A stretch of DNA of 64,000 nt from Flavobacteriales bacterium UBA4422 (GCA_002389645.1 DGQE01000015.1:62001-126000), one strand, 5' to 3'; shown: positions 35,108-44,691, counted from the first letter of the stretch. Translations and numbers: made by a program. Notes: generated by a model from the sequence alone, not told the origin.

Positions 35108-35362
35108 TCAGAAAATAAAACGCAACGCGTCAAAAACATTTGGAAACTTGAAGGTACCATTCTCAGGCTGAGCACTTTTCTCTTTTCTTCTTTGGATATT
35201 TTTTTCGGCCATTGCAATAATCTCTTCTGAATTCATTTCAGAAAGATGATTTTGGTCTGACGAAATTGAAGACGATACAAGTTCATTATTTGAGCGCACT
35301 GAAGACAGCAATAGCAGCACAAAAGACGCAACGAAAATAAATTTTGAGAATGGTGATTTCAT
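35108..35362 (-). CDS. Hypothetical small exported or membrane-anchored protein
   Basis: From the ATG at 35362 this is an 84-residue protein with an N-terminal signal or anchor (FSKFIFVASFVLLLLSSV). A hydrophilic, Ser/Glu-rich part follows (MNSEEIIAMAEKNIQRRKEKSAQ) and the end is hydrophobic (FPNVFDALRFIF). A longer frame from 35401 adds 13 residues, but a TACATTTG box at 35371-35378 would then be inside the gene. It is divergent from tatC. No family recognised. Confidence 0.55.
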   Translation of the reverse strand: MKSPFSKFIFVASFVLLLLSSVRSNNELVSSSISSDQNHLSEMNSEEIIAMAEKNIQRRKEKSAQPENGTFKFPNVFDALRFIF

Positions 35363-35448
35363 TTCGGTTACAAATGTAAGGAGTTTTCTAAAAGAATCCA
35401 CATAAAAAGCTGAGCTAGAGTCAATCTGAAGCTATCTTTGGCGGCTTT

Positions 35449-36294
35449 ATGGATCAGGAAAAACAAATTGGCACAAACGAAGTAGATGAAATGTCATTTC
35501 TGGATCATCTCGAGATTCTGAGATGGCACTTAATCCGATCAGCTACGGCTATTCTACTGGCTTCTATCGGTGCTTTCATTTTTAAAAGCTTCATTTTTGA
35601 TGTAGTAATTTTTGGCCCGAAAAAACCTGATTTCATTACTTACCAATTTCTGTGCTCATTCTCAAAAATGATGAGTGAGTTGGTTCCAGCCATGTTTCCT
35701 AATGACGCCATTTGCATTGGACAAAATTTACCTGATCTCGTCAATCTAACTATGGCTGGACAGTTTTCAGCACACATCATCACATCACTAGTTTCAGGAA
35801 TCGTTATAGCTTTCCCATACATTCTCTGGGAGGTCTGGCGTTTTATCAAACCCGGGCTTCAAGTGAAGGAAAGGTCTATGGCTCGTGGTTTTGTTGCCTC
35901 CACTTCCTTCCTGTTTTTCTGTGGAGTAGCATTTGGCTATTTTGTAATTTCTCCGCTATCGATAAATTTCTTTTTAAATTATCAGGTGAGTGATGAGGTC
36001 CTAAACAGCCCAACACTTTCTACTTACATTTCACTTATAACTTCAGTTGTTATAGCCTGCGGTGCAGTATTCGAATTACCCATTATAGTTTACTTCCTAA
36101 CAAAAGCAGGGCTTTTGACACCTCAAATTCTTAAAGCATTTAGACAACATGCTATGGTAGGTGCATTGTTGCTTTCGGCTGTAATTACACCTCCGGATGT
36201 GTTCAGTCAAATTTTAGTTTCGATTCCGATAATGATTCTCTACGAACTAAGTATCCGAATTTCGCATATTGTAACCAAGCGCGATGCTGCTTAA
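35449..36294 (+). CDS. tatC: Sec-independent protein translocase TatC
   Basis: Core receptor of the twin-arginine translocase, with six membrane helices. N-terminal motif MSFLDHLEILRWHLIRSA (~15-32) and the conserved FPYILWEVWRFIKPGL (~123-138), the Tat signal recognition region, are present. 281 residues, with a charged tail. The stop overlaps the start of the downstream DUF5686 gene by 11 bases. tatA is not adjacent. Confidence 0.95.
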   Translation: MDQEKQIGTNEVDEMSFLDHLEILRWHLIRSATAILLASIGAFIFKSFIFDVVIFGPKKPDFITYQFLCSFSKMMSELVPAMFPNDAICIGQNLPDLVNLTMAGQFSAHIITSLVSGIVIAFPYILWEVWRFIKPGLQVKERSMARGFVASTSFLFFCGVAFGYFVISPLSINFFLNYQVSDEVLNSPTLSTYISLITSVVIACGAVFELPIIVYFLTKAGLLTPQILKAFRQHAMVGALLLSAVITPPDVFSQILVSIPIMILYELSIRISHIVTKRDAA

Positions 36295-38806
36295 ACTTGT
36301 ACTGACTAAACCGCTTCTTTTGATCCTATCTCCAAATTCTATTTATCGATTTGGGCTAATTGTATTGATTTTCATAGCAATTGGAGGAAGCGTTTTTGCT
36401 CAAAAAACAATTGTAACAGGAAAGGTTGTTGATGCGGAAAACTCTGAGCCTCTTCCCTATGTTAACGTTTTTTTTAAAGGGAGTAAAATCGGAACAACAA
36501 CCGATTTGAACGGCTACTATCGTATTGAAACGTATTACCCTACAGATTCTTTGCAGGCCTCAATGATGGGGTTTAGAAACACAGCTAAAAAAGTAAAGCG
36601 TGATCAAGCGCAAGTTGTTGATTTCGAGATGCCCATGTCTGGGATCAACTTGGGTGAGGTCATGATTGTTGGAGATAAAAAAGCAAAAGACCCAGCAGTT
36701 GAGCTCATGAAAAAAGTAGTGAGAAACAAATCTACAAACAACAAAGAAAAGCTTGAAGCCTACGAATACTCAGTCTACAACAAGATTGAGTTTGACATGA
36801 ATAATATCGATGAGTCTTTCAAAAACAGGAGGGTGATGAAACCGTTTCAATTTGTATTTGACAACATCGACTCTACCTCAGAAGACAAACCATTCTTGCC
36901 CATATTTTTAACTGAGTCTGTGTCGAGATACTACTTTTTGAAAAATCCAAAAAGCAGTAAAGAAGTAATCGAAGCCACGAAGGTGGCAGGTGTAAAGAAT
37001 GAAAGCGTTAGCCAATTTCTAGGAGACATGTACCAAAACACCAATGTTTACGAAAACTACATTTCTGCCTTTGGAAAAAGTTTTGTGAGCCCGCTGGCTG
37101 ATCTCGGCATGCTCAGCTATAAATACTACTTGCTAGATAGTGCAGTGTTAGACTCACGCTACAAATGCTATAAAATCGCATTCATTCCACGCAGAAAAGG
37201 AGAGTTGACTTTTGAAGGTGAAATGTGGGTGCATGATACCACTTATGCCGTAAAGCAAATCGAAGCCACAATTGGCCAGGACGCCAATATCAATTGGGTC
37301 AATGGTTTCAAAGTATACCATGAATATGATCAAGTAGAATCTGAAGTATGGATGTTAACCAAAGAAGAAGTGGTGGTTGACTTTGCAGTTGCTGAAAAAG
37401 CAGTGGGATTCTATGGTCGCAAAAAAACGATATACTCCGATTTCACGATTAATGAGCCTAAAGACCTATCCTTCTTCAACCCATTCAGCAACATTGAAAT
37501 CGGAGAAGGTGTAAACGATTTTGAAGATGATTATTGGGATGCTCACAGACCAGATTCGTTGAGCATATCTGAATCTAATGTTTACAAAATGGTAGACACC
37601 ATTCAAAACATCCCTGCATTCAGAACTTATGTAGATGTCATAACGCTTTTCGTAACAGGTTATAAAGAATACAAGTACGTTGACATAGGCCCTTACTTTA
37701 CTTTTATAAGCTTCAACCAGATAGAAGGATTAAGATTACGATTGGGAGGAAAAACCAATGAAGACTTCAGTACCAAAATTGAATTTAGCGGCTACGCAGC
37801 ATACGGATTTAAAGATCAGCTAGTAAAATATAAAATTGGATCGCGTATTTTTCTTTCCAAAGCACCACGCCAGATCTTAAGTCTGAATCACATAAAAGAT
37901 CTAGAGCAATTAGGGCAAAGCGCTAATGCATGGCAAACAGACAACATTCTTTCTTCTGTCTTTAGAAGAACTCCAAACAACCAGCTCAACGCTTTTGAAG
38001 AATATAAAATAAGCTATGAAATTGAATATTTTCCAGGTCTAAGCTCTACTGTACAATTCAACCGAAGAGACCTTTGGTCAGTTGGATCCATTCCATTTCA
38101 ACGGTACGATGATGATGGCAACATTAAGAATGTAAACCGCATCAGCACTGCCGAAATAAAGCTTTCTACACGTATAGCCATCGATGAGAAGTTCATCAAT
38201 GGAGAGCTTGATCGAGTTAGTCTTGGCACTAAGTATCCTGTTATAAGAGCTGATGCAACTTTTGGAATCAAAGGATTCTTAGGTGGTGATTATGAATATC
38301 AGAGAGCCTCAATAACCATTCAAGATCGTATTGCATTTAATCCTCTTGGACAAAGTGACTTCACACTAGAAGTGGGTAAGATTTGGGGGCGACTTCCCTT
38401 TCCTTTGCTTCAACTTTACCCTGGAAACGAGACCTATTTTTATGATAACTACGCTTTTAATCTTATGAATTTCTATGAATTTATTGGCGATCAATGGGCG
38501 ACTCTCTTTTGGGTTCATCATTTTAATGGCCTTTTATTCAATAAGATTCCGCTGTTCAGAAAACTTAAATGGCGCGAGGTTGCTTCAATGAGAACCGCTA
38601 TCGGGTCATTTTCAAATAAGCACAACTCTGAACTGGAATTACCGGCAGGACTATTCACCCTCAATAAACCTTACGTAGAGGTTGGAGCAGGTATTGAGAA
38701 TATTTTAAAGATTTTTAGGGTTGATGCATTATGGAGATTATCATATTTGAACAATCCTGACGTTGTACCTTTTGGAGTGCGCGTTACTTTTCAAATCGAA
38801 TTTTAA
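36284..38806 (+). CDS. DUF5686 outer-membrane protein with carboxypeptidase-like regulatory domain
   Basis: A signal peptide with an extended N-region (cleavage probably after SVFAQ, ~residue 39) is followed by a CarboxypepD_reg-like domain (VTGKVVDAENSEPLPYVNVFFKGSKIGTTTDLNGYYRIET). The body is the DUF5686 region, ending in amphipathic beta-strands and the terminal strand FGVRVTFQIEF, so an outer-membrane barrel is likely. 840 residues is typical. Function is unknown. It starts inside tatC, and lptB begins 4 bases after its stop, suggesting one envelope operon. Confidence 0.85.
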   Translation: MLLKLVLTKPLLLILSPNSIYRFGLIVLIFIAIGGSVFAQKTIVTGKVVDAENSEPLPYVNVFFKGSKIGTTTDLNGYYRIETYYPTDSLQASMMGFRNTAKKVKRDQAQVVDFEMPMSGINLGEVMIVGDKKAKDPAVELMKKVVRNKSTNNKEKLEAYEYSVYNKIEFDMNNIDESFKNRRVMKPFQFVFDNIDSTSEDKPFLPIFLTESVSRYYFLKNPKSSKEVIEATKVAGVKNESVSQFLGDMYQNTNVYENYISAFGKSFVSPLADLGMLSYKYYLLDSAVLDSRYKCYKIAFIPRRKGELTFEGEMWVHDTTYAVKQIEATIGQDANINWVNGFKVYHEYDQVESEVWMLTKEEVVVDFAVAEKAVGFYGRKKTIYSDFTINEPKDLSFFNPFSNIEIGEGVNDFEDDYWDAHRPDSLSISESNVYKMVDTIQNIPAFRTYVDVITLFVTGYKEYKYVDIGPYFTFISFNQIEGLRLRLGGKTNEDFSTKIEFSGYAAYGFKDQLVKYKIGSRIFLSKAPRQILSLNHIKDLEQLGQSANAWQTDNILSSVFRRTPNNQLNAFEEYKISYEIEYFPGLSSTVQFNRRDLWSVGSIPFQRYDDDGNIKNVNRISTAEIKLSTRIAIDEKFINGELDRVSLGTKYPVIRADATFGIKGFLGGDYEYQRASITIQDRIAFNPLGQSDFTLEVGKIWGRLPFPLLQLYPGNETYFYDNYAFNLMNFYEFIGDQWATLFWVHHFNGLLFNKIPLFRKLKWREVASMRTAIGSFSNKHNSELELPAGLFTLNKPYVEVGAGIENILKIFRVDALWRLSYLNNPDVVPFGVRVTFQIEF

Positions 38807-38810
38807 TTCA

Positions 38811-39566
38811 ATGAAACTAAGAGCCGAAAATCTCGTCAAGAAATACAAAAGCCGAACCGTGGTAAAAGGTGTTTCTGTAGAAGTAGAACAAGGAGAAATC
38901 GTTGGACTTTTAGGGCCAAATGGCGCAGGAAAAACTACTTCATTCTATATGATTGTTGGCCTGATAAAGCCTAATGAGGGAAATATTTTTCTAGACGGAA
39001 AGAACATTACTAGCCTTCCAATGTATAAACGTGCTCAGCAAGGTGTAGGTTACTTGCCGCAAGAAGCCTCTGTTTTCAGAAAGCTAAGTGTTGAAGATAA
39101 CTTAAAGGCTGTTCTTGAAATGCGCAAGGGCATGTCAAAATCAGAGCAACAAGAAAAATTAGAAAGTCTTTTAGATGAATTTGGTCTTCAACGCGTTCGT
39201 AAAAATCGAGGAGACCTTTTGTCTGGAGGTGAAAGAAGAAGAACAGAAATAGCTAGAGCATTGGCCTCAGATCCAAAATTCATTTTACTAGATGAGCCTT
39301 TTGCAGGAGTTGACCCCATAGCAGTTGAGGATATTCAATCAATTGTAGCCACGCTGAAAAATAAGAATATTGGCATCCTGATCACAGATCATAACGTGCA
39401 AGAGACATTGTCGATCACAGATCGGGCTTACCTTTTGTTTGAGGGAAGTATTTTGAAAGCTGGTTCGGCAGAAGATTTAGCCAATGATGAGCAAGTAAGA
39501 AAGGTTTACCTGGGGCAAAACTTCGAACTTAAGAAGTCACCAATAAAAGCAAGGGGAGCGAATTAA
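38811..39566 (+). CDS. lptB: LPS export ABC transporter ATP-binding protein LptB
   Basis: ATPase that powers LPS extraction from the inner membrane. ATG at 38811 gives MKLRAENLVKKYKSR, the family N-terminus. Walker A GPNGAGKTT (~37-45), signature LSGGERRR (~138-145), Walker B FILLDEPFAGVDP (~157-169) and switch histidine in ITDHNV. 251 residues. It shares a 4-base convergent overlap with purS. Confidence 0.96.
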   Translation: MKLRAENLVKKYKSRTVVKGVSVEVEQGEIVGLLGPNGAGKTTSFYMIVGLIKPNEGNIFLDGKNITSLPMYKRAQQGVGYLPQEASVFRKLSVEDNLKAVLEMRKGMSKSEQQEKLESLLDEFGLQRVRKNRGDLLSGGERRRTEIARALASDPKFILLDEPFAGVDPIAVEDIQSIVATLKNKNIGILITDHNVQETLSITDRAYLLFEGSILKAGSAEDLANDEQVRKVYLGQNFELKKSPIKARGAN

Positions 39567-39814
39567 ACCTCTGACAATTCGAAAGAATAGGACTCCATAA
39601 TCATGTTGCACAATATCTTACGACATGCCTTGTCCACCTTCTCTTTTGCAATTTCAGCATTCGCAGCCTCCACATGCAATTGAATATGCTTACCAATCCT
39701 TACGTTTTGAATTTCGTTCAAACCAAGGTTTACCATGGTAGCAGAAACCGCTTTCCCTTGTGGATCCAAGAGATTGTCGTGCGGCATTACGTCTATTTCA
39801 GCTTTAAATTTCAT
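39563..39814 (-). CDS. purS: Phosphoribosylformylglycinamidine synthase subunit PurS
   Basis: Small subunit (83 residues from the ATG at 39814) that bridges PurL and PurQ in the FGAM synthase complex of purine synthesis. The ferredoxin-like pattern KFKAEIDVMPHDNLLDPQGKAV and GLNEIQNVRIGKHIQLHVE is diagnostic. An upstream start at 39853 would lie in pssA. It overlaps pssA by 11 bases, an unusual pairing of lipid and purine genes. Confidence 0.93.
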   Translation of the reverse strand: MKFKAEIDVMPHDNLLDPQGKAVSATMVNLGLNEIQNVRIGKHIQLHVEAANAEIAKEKVDKACRKILCNMIMESYSFELSEV

Positions 39815-40676
39815 CTGATTGTGCTCTTTCTTTTGAAGTGCCAAAAGTGGCATAAATCAATGAAAGGATGAAATATCCAATCATTATTATGGGAATTATT
39901 AAATAATCGATTAATCCATAGGCTCCGAAATAAGGCAAAACAAAAATGATGTACGCCAATGCCAACCAAATAATGACACCATAACTCCACTTATTTTTAC
40001 TCCAGCTAAGTCCTTTAAACTTTAAAGAAAGCATAGGAACATTACTCAGCATCAATACTGCCAAAGCAATAGAAAGGATCTGATAAAACCTTGTATTAAA
40101 CAGCATTTTCACAATAACGAAATCCGTTGCATCCCACCGTCTAGTTTCACCGAGAATGGCAATAAACTGATTTGACAATGGATGATAAAAATTGAGGTGG
40201 TATTGCATTTCCAGGATTACTGGTATACCCAACACAAACATGCTCGCTGCAGGGATTGGCATTCCTAAAAAATGATCTTTGTGCCCTGCATCAATATTGT
40301 ATCTCGCCAATCGCAGAGCGCCTGCCATAGGCACCAAGCCAGCAATTCCTGCATTTAAGTAAATCATTGATGGCCATGATGCAACCTCGACAAAATAGTA
40401 TCCCTGGGTAATTATGATCATTTGAAACAACATAAAACCAGGAACAACACCAAACGTAACGACATCAGCAAGACTATCCAGTTGTTTCCCCAACTCGCCT
40501 TGAGCATTCAAAAGCCTCGCTGCAAATCCATCTAAAAAATCCAACACTAAAGCCACTGCCACGCACATTACCGCAAAAACCATCTGCTCTCTCGCTGTGA
40601 AAACCAGCGCCATCAAGCCCATGAACAAATTGCCGAGTGTTAGAAGGTTGGGTGTAAACTTTATGGTCTGTTTCAT
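39804..40676 (-). CDS. pssA: CDP-diacylglycerol--serine O-phosphatidyltransferase
   Basis: Inner-membrane enzyme making phosphatidylserine, the precursor of phosphatidylethanolamine. The CDP-alcohol phosphatidyltransferase motif D-G-x2-A-R-x8-G-x3-D-x3-D is complete at ~48-70 (DGFAARL, then GKQLDSLAD). About seven membrane helices, 290 residues, somewhat longer than the short PssA type because of a central segment (FYHPLSNQFIAILGETRRWD). Confidence 0.94.
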   Translation of the reverse strand: MKQTIKFTPNLLTLGNLFMGLMALVFTAREQMVFAVMCVAVALVLDFLDGFAARLLNAQGELGKQLDSLADVVTFGVVPGFMLFQMIIITQGYYFVEVASWPSMIYLNAGIAGLVPMAGALRLARYNIDAGHKDHFLGMPIPAASMFVLGIPVILEMQYHLNFYHPLSNQFIAILGETRRWDATDFVIVKMLFNTRFYQILSIALAVLMLSNVPMLSLKFKGLSWSKNKWSYGVIIWLALAYIIFVLPYFGAYGLIDYLIIPIIMIGYFILSLIYATFGTSKERAQSDEI

Positions 40677-40767
40677 CGTTTCAAAGATATTTCTTTAAAT
40701 GACCAAAGCGCACAATTTATACGATCAAAATCAGTTGTAACCCCCAACCAACGCCCGCTTTAACTCG

Positions 40768-40775
40768 TACATTTG
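40768..40775 (+). promoter_or_regulatory. Candidate -7 promoter box (TACATTTG) of the PorV-like gene
   Basis: Matches TAnnTTTG and lies 11 bases before the ATG. No good -33 TTTG is seen at the usual distance, so the call is tentative. Confidence 0.4.
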
Positions 40776-40786
40776 TTAGTTGTGAT

Positions 40787-41908
40787 ATGAAAAAAACGAC
40801 CTTTCTATTTCTATCCGTTTTAGCAATTGCCCAATGGGCCAATGCTCAAGCACCTAAATACAGCAATGAATTCCTAAGCATTGGTGTGGGTGCAAGAGGG
40901 TTAGCCATGAGCAAAGCGCAGGTAGCTTCTGTTAACGATGTAACTGCAGCTTATTGGAATCCCGCTGGATTGGTCGGAATTCAATCCAATTTGCAAGTCG
41001 CTGGTCAGCATGCAGAATATTTCGCTGGAATTGCCAACTACGACTATATTGGCTTAGCTACAAAAATTGATAGTTCAAGTGCATTGGGATTTAGCTTCAT
41101 CCGCTTTGGAGTAGACGATATTCCTAATACAACAGATTTAATCGATCAAAACGGACAAGTTAACTATGATCGAATCACATCCTTTTCTGCTGCTGATTAT
41201 GCTTTTTTAGTATCCTATGCAAAGCAATTAGGTATTGAAGGACTATCTGTTGGAGGAAATGCAAAGATCATTTATCGACAAATAGGAGATATGGCTCAAG
41301 CATGGGGTTTTGGAGTGGATGTAGGTGCTCAATATAGGAGAGGGAAATGGCTTTTTGGCGCAACTGGTCGTGACATAACTTCAACATTCAACACTTGGAG
41401 CTTCAACCTTGATGAAAGAACCGTGGAGGTATTCCAAAGCACGGGAAATGAAATACCTCAAAATGGATTGGAGATAACCTTGCCAAAAATTAGTCTTGGC
41501 GCTGCGCGTGAATTCAACATTAAAGACCGTGTAGGAGTCTTAGTAGAATTGAATGCCGATATCACTACTGATGGAAGAAGAAATGTTCTTGTTAGTGCTG
41601 ATCCATTCAGCATTGACCCCAACCTGGGATTAGAAATAGACTACATGGACATCTTCTACATCAGAGGTGGAATTGGAAACTTGCAGCGTATCAAAGCAGA
41701 AATAGGCAACTATTCTGAGTACACTTTCCAACCAAACATTGGTGTAGGAGTGCACATTAAAGAGACGCTTAGTGTCGACTACGCATTGACAGACATTGGT
41801 GATCAAAGTGTTGCCTTGTACTCAAACGTTTTTAGTTTACGGATAGCCATCAACAAAAAGTCAGGGTTACAAGAAATTGCCATGGCAATGAGCACTCGCT
41901 GTTTTTGA
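40787..41908 (+). CDS. PorV/PorQ family outer-membrane protein (3' end altered by a junction)
   Basis: A signal peptide (LFLSVLAIAQWANAQ) is followed by the start shared by PorV/PorQ-like proteins: FLSIGVGARGLAMSKAQVASVNDVTAAYWNPAGL. Fourteen or so beta-strands follow. Such proteins serve the T9SS or act as FadL-like barrels. The natural end is probably the strand NVFSLRIAI near residue 355. The last ~15 residues (KKSGLQEIAMAMSTRCF) are the antisense reading of the ABC ATPase remnant that abuts here, so a few natural residues may have been lost. The barrel itself looks complete. Confidence 0.82.
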   Translation: MKKTTFLFLSVLAIAQWANAQAPKYSNEFLSIGVGARGLAMSKAQVASVNDVTAAYWNPAGLVGIQSNLQVAGQHAEYFAGIANYDYIGLATKIDSSSALGFSFIRFGVDDIPNTTDLIDQNGQVNYDRITSFSAADYAFLVSYAKQLGIEGLSVGGNAKIIYRQIGDMAQAWGFGVDVGAQYRRGKWLFGATGRDITSTFNTWSFNLDERTVEVFQSTGNEIPQNGLEITLPKISLGAAREFNIKDRVGVLVELNADITTDGRRNVLVSADPFSIDPNLGLEIDYMDIFYIRGGIGNLQRIKAEIGNYSEYTFQPNIGVGVHIKETLSVDYALTDIGDQSVALYSNVFSLRIAINKKSGLQEIAMAMSTRCF

Positions 41909-42405
41909 CCTCCAGAAATTTGAGAGGGAAACTTGTTATAAATCACCTCAGGGTCTTTTAAACCGACATTTGCAAGGATCTTCAATACTTCGGTTCTTGC
42001 ATCAGAACTCCAAAGACCTAGGTGATTTTGTATCGCTTCTGCGATCTGCTCACCGCATCGTAATGCTGGATTAAGAGATGACATTGGCTCTTGAAAGATC
42101 ATCGAAACATGCTTGCCTCGAATAGTTGACATTACGTTCTTTTTAGCCGTAGTGACCTCCGTTGATTGACCATCTATATTAAGTACGATACTGCCCTCCA
42201 TAGAAGCTCCAGAAGCCTCTGAAAGAAGTTGAATGATCGATAGTCCGGTTACTGAATTACCAGACCCCGACTCGCCAACTATGGCTACTACCTCGCCTTT
42301 ATTTATGTCAAATGAAATGTTGTTGACTGCAGTAAACCGTCCGCCTCCTGAAGGGAATTCAACTCCAAAATTCTTAACAGAAACTATAGGTTGCTCATTC
42401 TGCAC
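41803..42405 (-). pseudogene. Truncated oligopeptide-type ABC transporter ATPase remnant
   Basis: The first ~183 residues match DppD/OppD-like ATPases: SVKNFGVEFPSGGG, Q-loop region MIFQEPMSSLNPALRCGEQ, and signature ISGGQKQRVLIAMAISCNPDFLL. Right where Walker B (IADEPTTALD) should follow, the sequence turns into the antisense of the PorV-like gene (MAIRKLKTFEYKATL). Walker B, the H-loop and everything after are gone. The Walker A motif is also damaged: GESGSGNS, with Asn (AAT) in place of the essential Lys. Two independent lesions make a functional ATPase very unlikely. The true remnant ends near 41855. Confidence 0.85.
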
Positions 42406-43111
42406 TCGGTAAGTTTATTTCTTCTTGTTTTAAAATCGGTCTGCCGATAAGCTTCAGATATACCTGCACCAAGGTGACCACATCTTTCTCACAATAGGTT
42501 ACGATTCTCTGCAGGTTCTTTTCTCTCCAATACACCCCCGCTACTTGACTTCCATCAATATCATCTTTGGGAGTAGGCAAATTGAAAATAAAGGCCAATA
42601 ACTTTAATGAAGTAAAGTTTTTGAAGTCTCCAAACTTCCACATCTGCATGGTATCCAAATGATTCACTTCCCAAGGTTTTTTTCCAACAGTATCTAGAAT
42701 TTTTGGAAGCCTTATACCATTTACCAACATCCTCCGAGCGATGTACGGGAAGTCGAACTCTTTGCCATTGTGTCCGCACAAAATATGTTCTGCTGAGTTA
42801 AAATGCTTGGTCAACATTTCGGCAAACTCTACAAGCAATTCCTTTTCATAATCGCTGGCATAAGACTTAATGCGTAACTCTCGATTGGTCTCTTTGTCAT
42901 TGATCAAACCAACCGAAATACAAACAATCTTTCCAAATTCGGCATAAATGCCTGCTCTTTCGAATACCGATGATGGAGTGTCATCATCACTTTGAAGCAA
43001 GAATCGCGCTTTTTCTTCCCATAGTTTTTGATATGTTTCCTCTGCTTTTTCAAACGTGTCATACTGAGGAACAGTCTCGATATCCAAAAACAAAATATTA
43101 CTCAACTGCAT
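42395..43111 (-). CDS. PolB-like 3'-5' exonuclease (DEDDy)
   Basis: Stand-alone RNase H-fold exonuclease related to the proofreading domain of family B DNA polymerases. Exo I is FLDIETV (~9-15), Exo II is CGHNGKEFDFPYI (~113-125) and Exo III is YCEKDVVTL with the Y-x3-D pattern (~207-215). 238 residues. It starts an arrangement with the ABC ATPase remnant, overlapping it by 11 bases. Substrate and pathway are unknown, but DNA repair is likely. Confidence 0.88.
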   Translation of the reverse strand: MQLSNILFLDIETVPQYDTFEKAEETYQKLWEEKARFLLQSDDDTPSSVFERAGIYAEFGKIVCISVGLINDKETNRELRIKSYASDYEKELLVEFAEMLTKHFNSAEHILCGHNGKEFDFPYIARRMLVNGIRLPKILDTVGKKPWEVNHLDTMQMWKFGDFKNFTSLKLLAFIFNLPTPKDDIDGSQVAGVYWREKNLQRIVTYCEKDVVTLVQVYLKLIGRPILKQEEINLPSAE

Positions 43112-43113
43112 AG

Positions 43114-43515
43114 CTAGATAATTAAAATTCCTTTTTGATTGAGCACCGGAATGTCAATCAAATTCTTTTTTAATAATGTATCAGGTAGAAAGATAAACTT
43201 CTTATCAAAAATGGCCTTATCGATATAAAAACTAACCCAGTATTGATTGTTGAGCCCAACTAATTCAGGAGTAATAACTTCAATCGGTCTAGATGAACGT
43301 GCCTTCAAATCCTCAAAGTAATGACGGAGTTCGGATGTCTTTACCTTATCATCTTCTTTCTTTCCGTAACCACGTGTGGAGACCAAAATATTGGTCAAGT
43401 CTTCATCCAACAAATTAATGATGTGCACCCTCCAAGAAACCTTTCCATCATCTGCTTCTGGAATAGCGCAAACACCCACTTTTTCAACTTTCGGAAAATC
43501 TATGTCATTTTTCAT
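43114..43515 (-). CDS. Conserved hypothetical protein, 133 residues
   Basis: A cytoplasmic, beta-rich protein with no signal: VGVCAIPEADDGKVSWRVHIINLLDEDLTNILVSTRGYG near the N-terminus and GLNNQYWVSFYIDKAIFDKKFIFLPDTL near the C-terminus. It sits between the serine hydrolase (4-base overlap) and the exonuclease (2-base gap), so it is in their operon. I have a weak memory of similar proteins being mislabelled as a phenylalanyl-tRNA synthetase fragment, which I see no reason to accept. Function unknown. Confidence 0.7.
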   Translation of the reverse strand: MKNDIDFPKVEKVGVCAIPEADDGKVSWRVHIINLLDEDLTNILVSTRGYGKKEDDKVKTSELRHYFEDLKARSSRPIEVITPELVGLNNQYWVSFYIDKAIFDKKFIFLPDTLLKKNLIDIPVLNQKGILII

Positions 43516-44687
43516 TCAGCAGTAATTCTTTGAGCCATATCAATGTATCGAAACACATCATCTGGATGCGGTATTCCAGTTCCTTTCTTTCGCTTATGTC
43601 CCATTCTAACTACAATCATATCGTCCTCAGGAATTACGATTACATACTGCCCCAATATGCCGCGCATCATATAAAACGTCTTTTTTTTATGTTCGCCCAA
43701 CCACCATGAGTAACCATAGATTTCACACTGGTTACCTTCTTCATTTTTCAATCCTTTTTGCTGAGAAACGGAAGCTTCAACGTATGCGCTATCAATAATT
43801 TGCTGTCCATTCCATCTGCCATGATTGAGGTATAATTTTCCGATTCTGGCAAAATCCCGAGCAGTAGCATTGATGCAGCAAAAAGCCTTCTCCGTTCCGT
43901 TTTCATGATCTAAACTCCACAACGCTTCATGCTCCGCACCCAAAGGTTTCCATAAGTTTTCTGATGCATACTCTGCCAAAGAAGTTCGCGTGACGCTCTT
44001 TAATGCAAACGCTAAGACCTGAGTACCGCCACTTTGATAATTAAAGTATTCGCCTGGTTCTTCAGTTACTTCGTAATTGCGCAAGAGCAGTTCTAAATTA
44101 TCACCATAATTTGCCCTGGCTGGAAAGGAAAATGGATTGAGATAGCTTTCATCAAAATTGATTCCTGAGCTCATAGTCAGCAGATGACGGATCGTCATCT
44201 TCTTTCCCAAATTCGTTTCATATTGAGGTAAATACCAATAAACAGGCTTGTCAACGCTTTCTATTTGACCGCTTTTAATTGCAATACCTGTGAGCGCACC
44301 AACCACTGACTTTGCCATCGAAAATGAATTGCTGATCGATTTATCATCGAAGCCATCCCAATATTCTTCAAAGACGATTTCATCTTCCTTAATGACCAAG
44401 TATGAAACAGTTCCAAATTCATTGTGAAAATCTAATTCTTCTTGATTGAAAGATGCGGTGTTGTAATTAGAGCTGATTTTCCAAGGTTGAGCTTCGCCCG
44501 ATTGAATCGCTCGGTTTGGCATGTCTTTGTACTCCAGAATTCCAGGACCAAGACGCCCCTCAAATACAGTACTTGAAAGTGTATTATAAATATAATGATG
44601 GCCTGTTACTTCAATAACAAAATGTAGGATGAGCACCCAAAACAAGAACCACCCGAACTTCTTTAATACGCTGGATTTTGCATTCAA
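43512..44687 (-). CDS. Serine hydrolase of the beta-lactamase/DD-peptidase (class C) family
   Basis: An N-terminal membrane anchor (~10-26) is followed by the beta-lactamase-like fold with the nucleophile motif SMAK (S-x-x-K, in NSFSMAKSVVGALTG, ~132-146) and a Tyr motif in FNYQSGGTQVLAF (~217-229). The C-terminal strand GQYVIVIPEDDMIVVRMGH precedes the end. 391 residues. Enzymes of this class can be peptidases, esterases or amidases, and the substrate cannot be read from sequence. Confidence 0.85.
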   Translation of the reverse strand: MNAKSSVLKKFGWFLFWVLILHFVIEVTGHHYIYNTLSSTVFEGRLGPGILEYKDMPNRAIQSGEAQPWKISSNYNTASFNQEELDFHNEFGTVSYLVIKEDEIVFEEYWDGFDDKSISNSFSMAKSVVGALTGIAIKSGQIESVDKPVYWYLPQYETNLGKKMTIRHLLTMSSGINFDESYLNPFSFPARANYGDNLELLLRNYEVTEEPGEYFNYQSGGTQVLAFALKSVTRTSLAEYASENLWKPLGAEHEALWSLDHENGTEKAFCCINATARDFARIGKLYLNHGRWNGQQIIDSAYVEASVSQQKGLKNEEGNQCEIYGYSWWLGEHKKKTFYMMRGILGQYVIVIPEDDMIVVRMGHKRKKGTGIPHPDDVFRYIDMAQRITAE

Positions 44688-44691
44688 TTCA

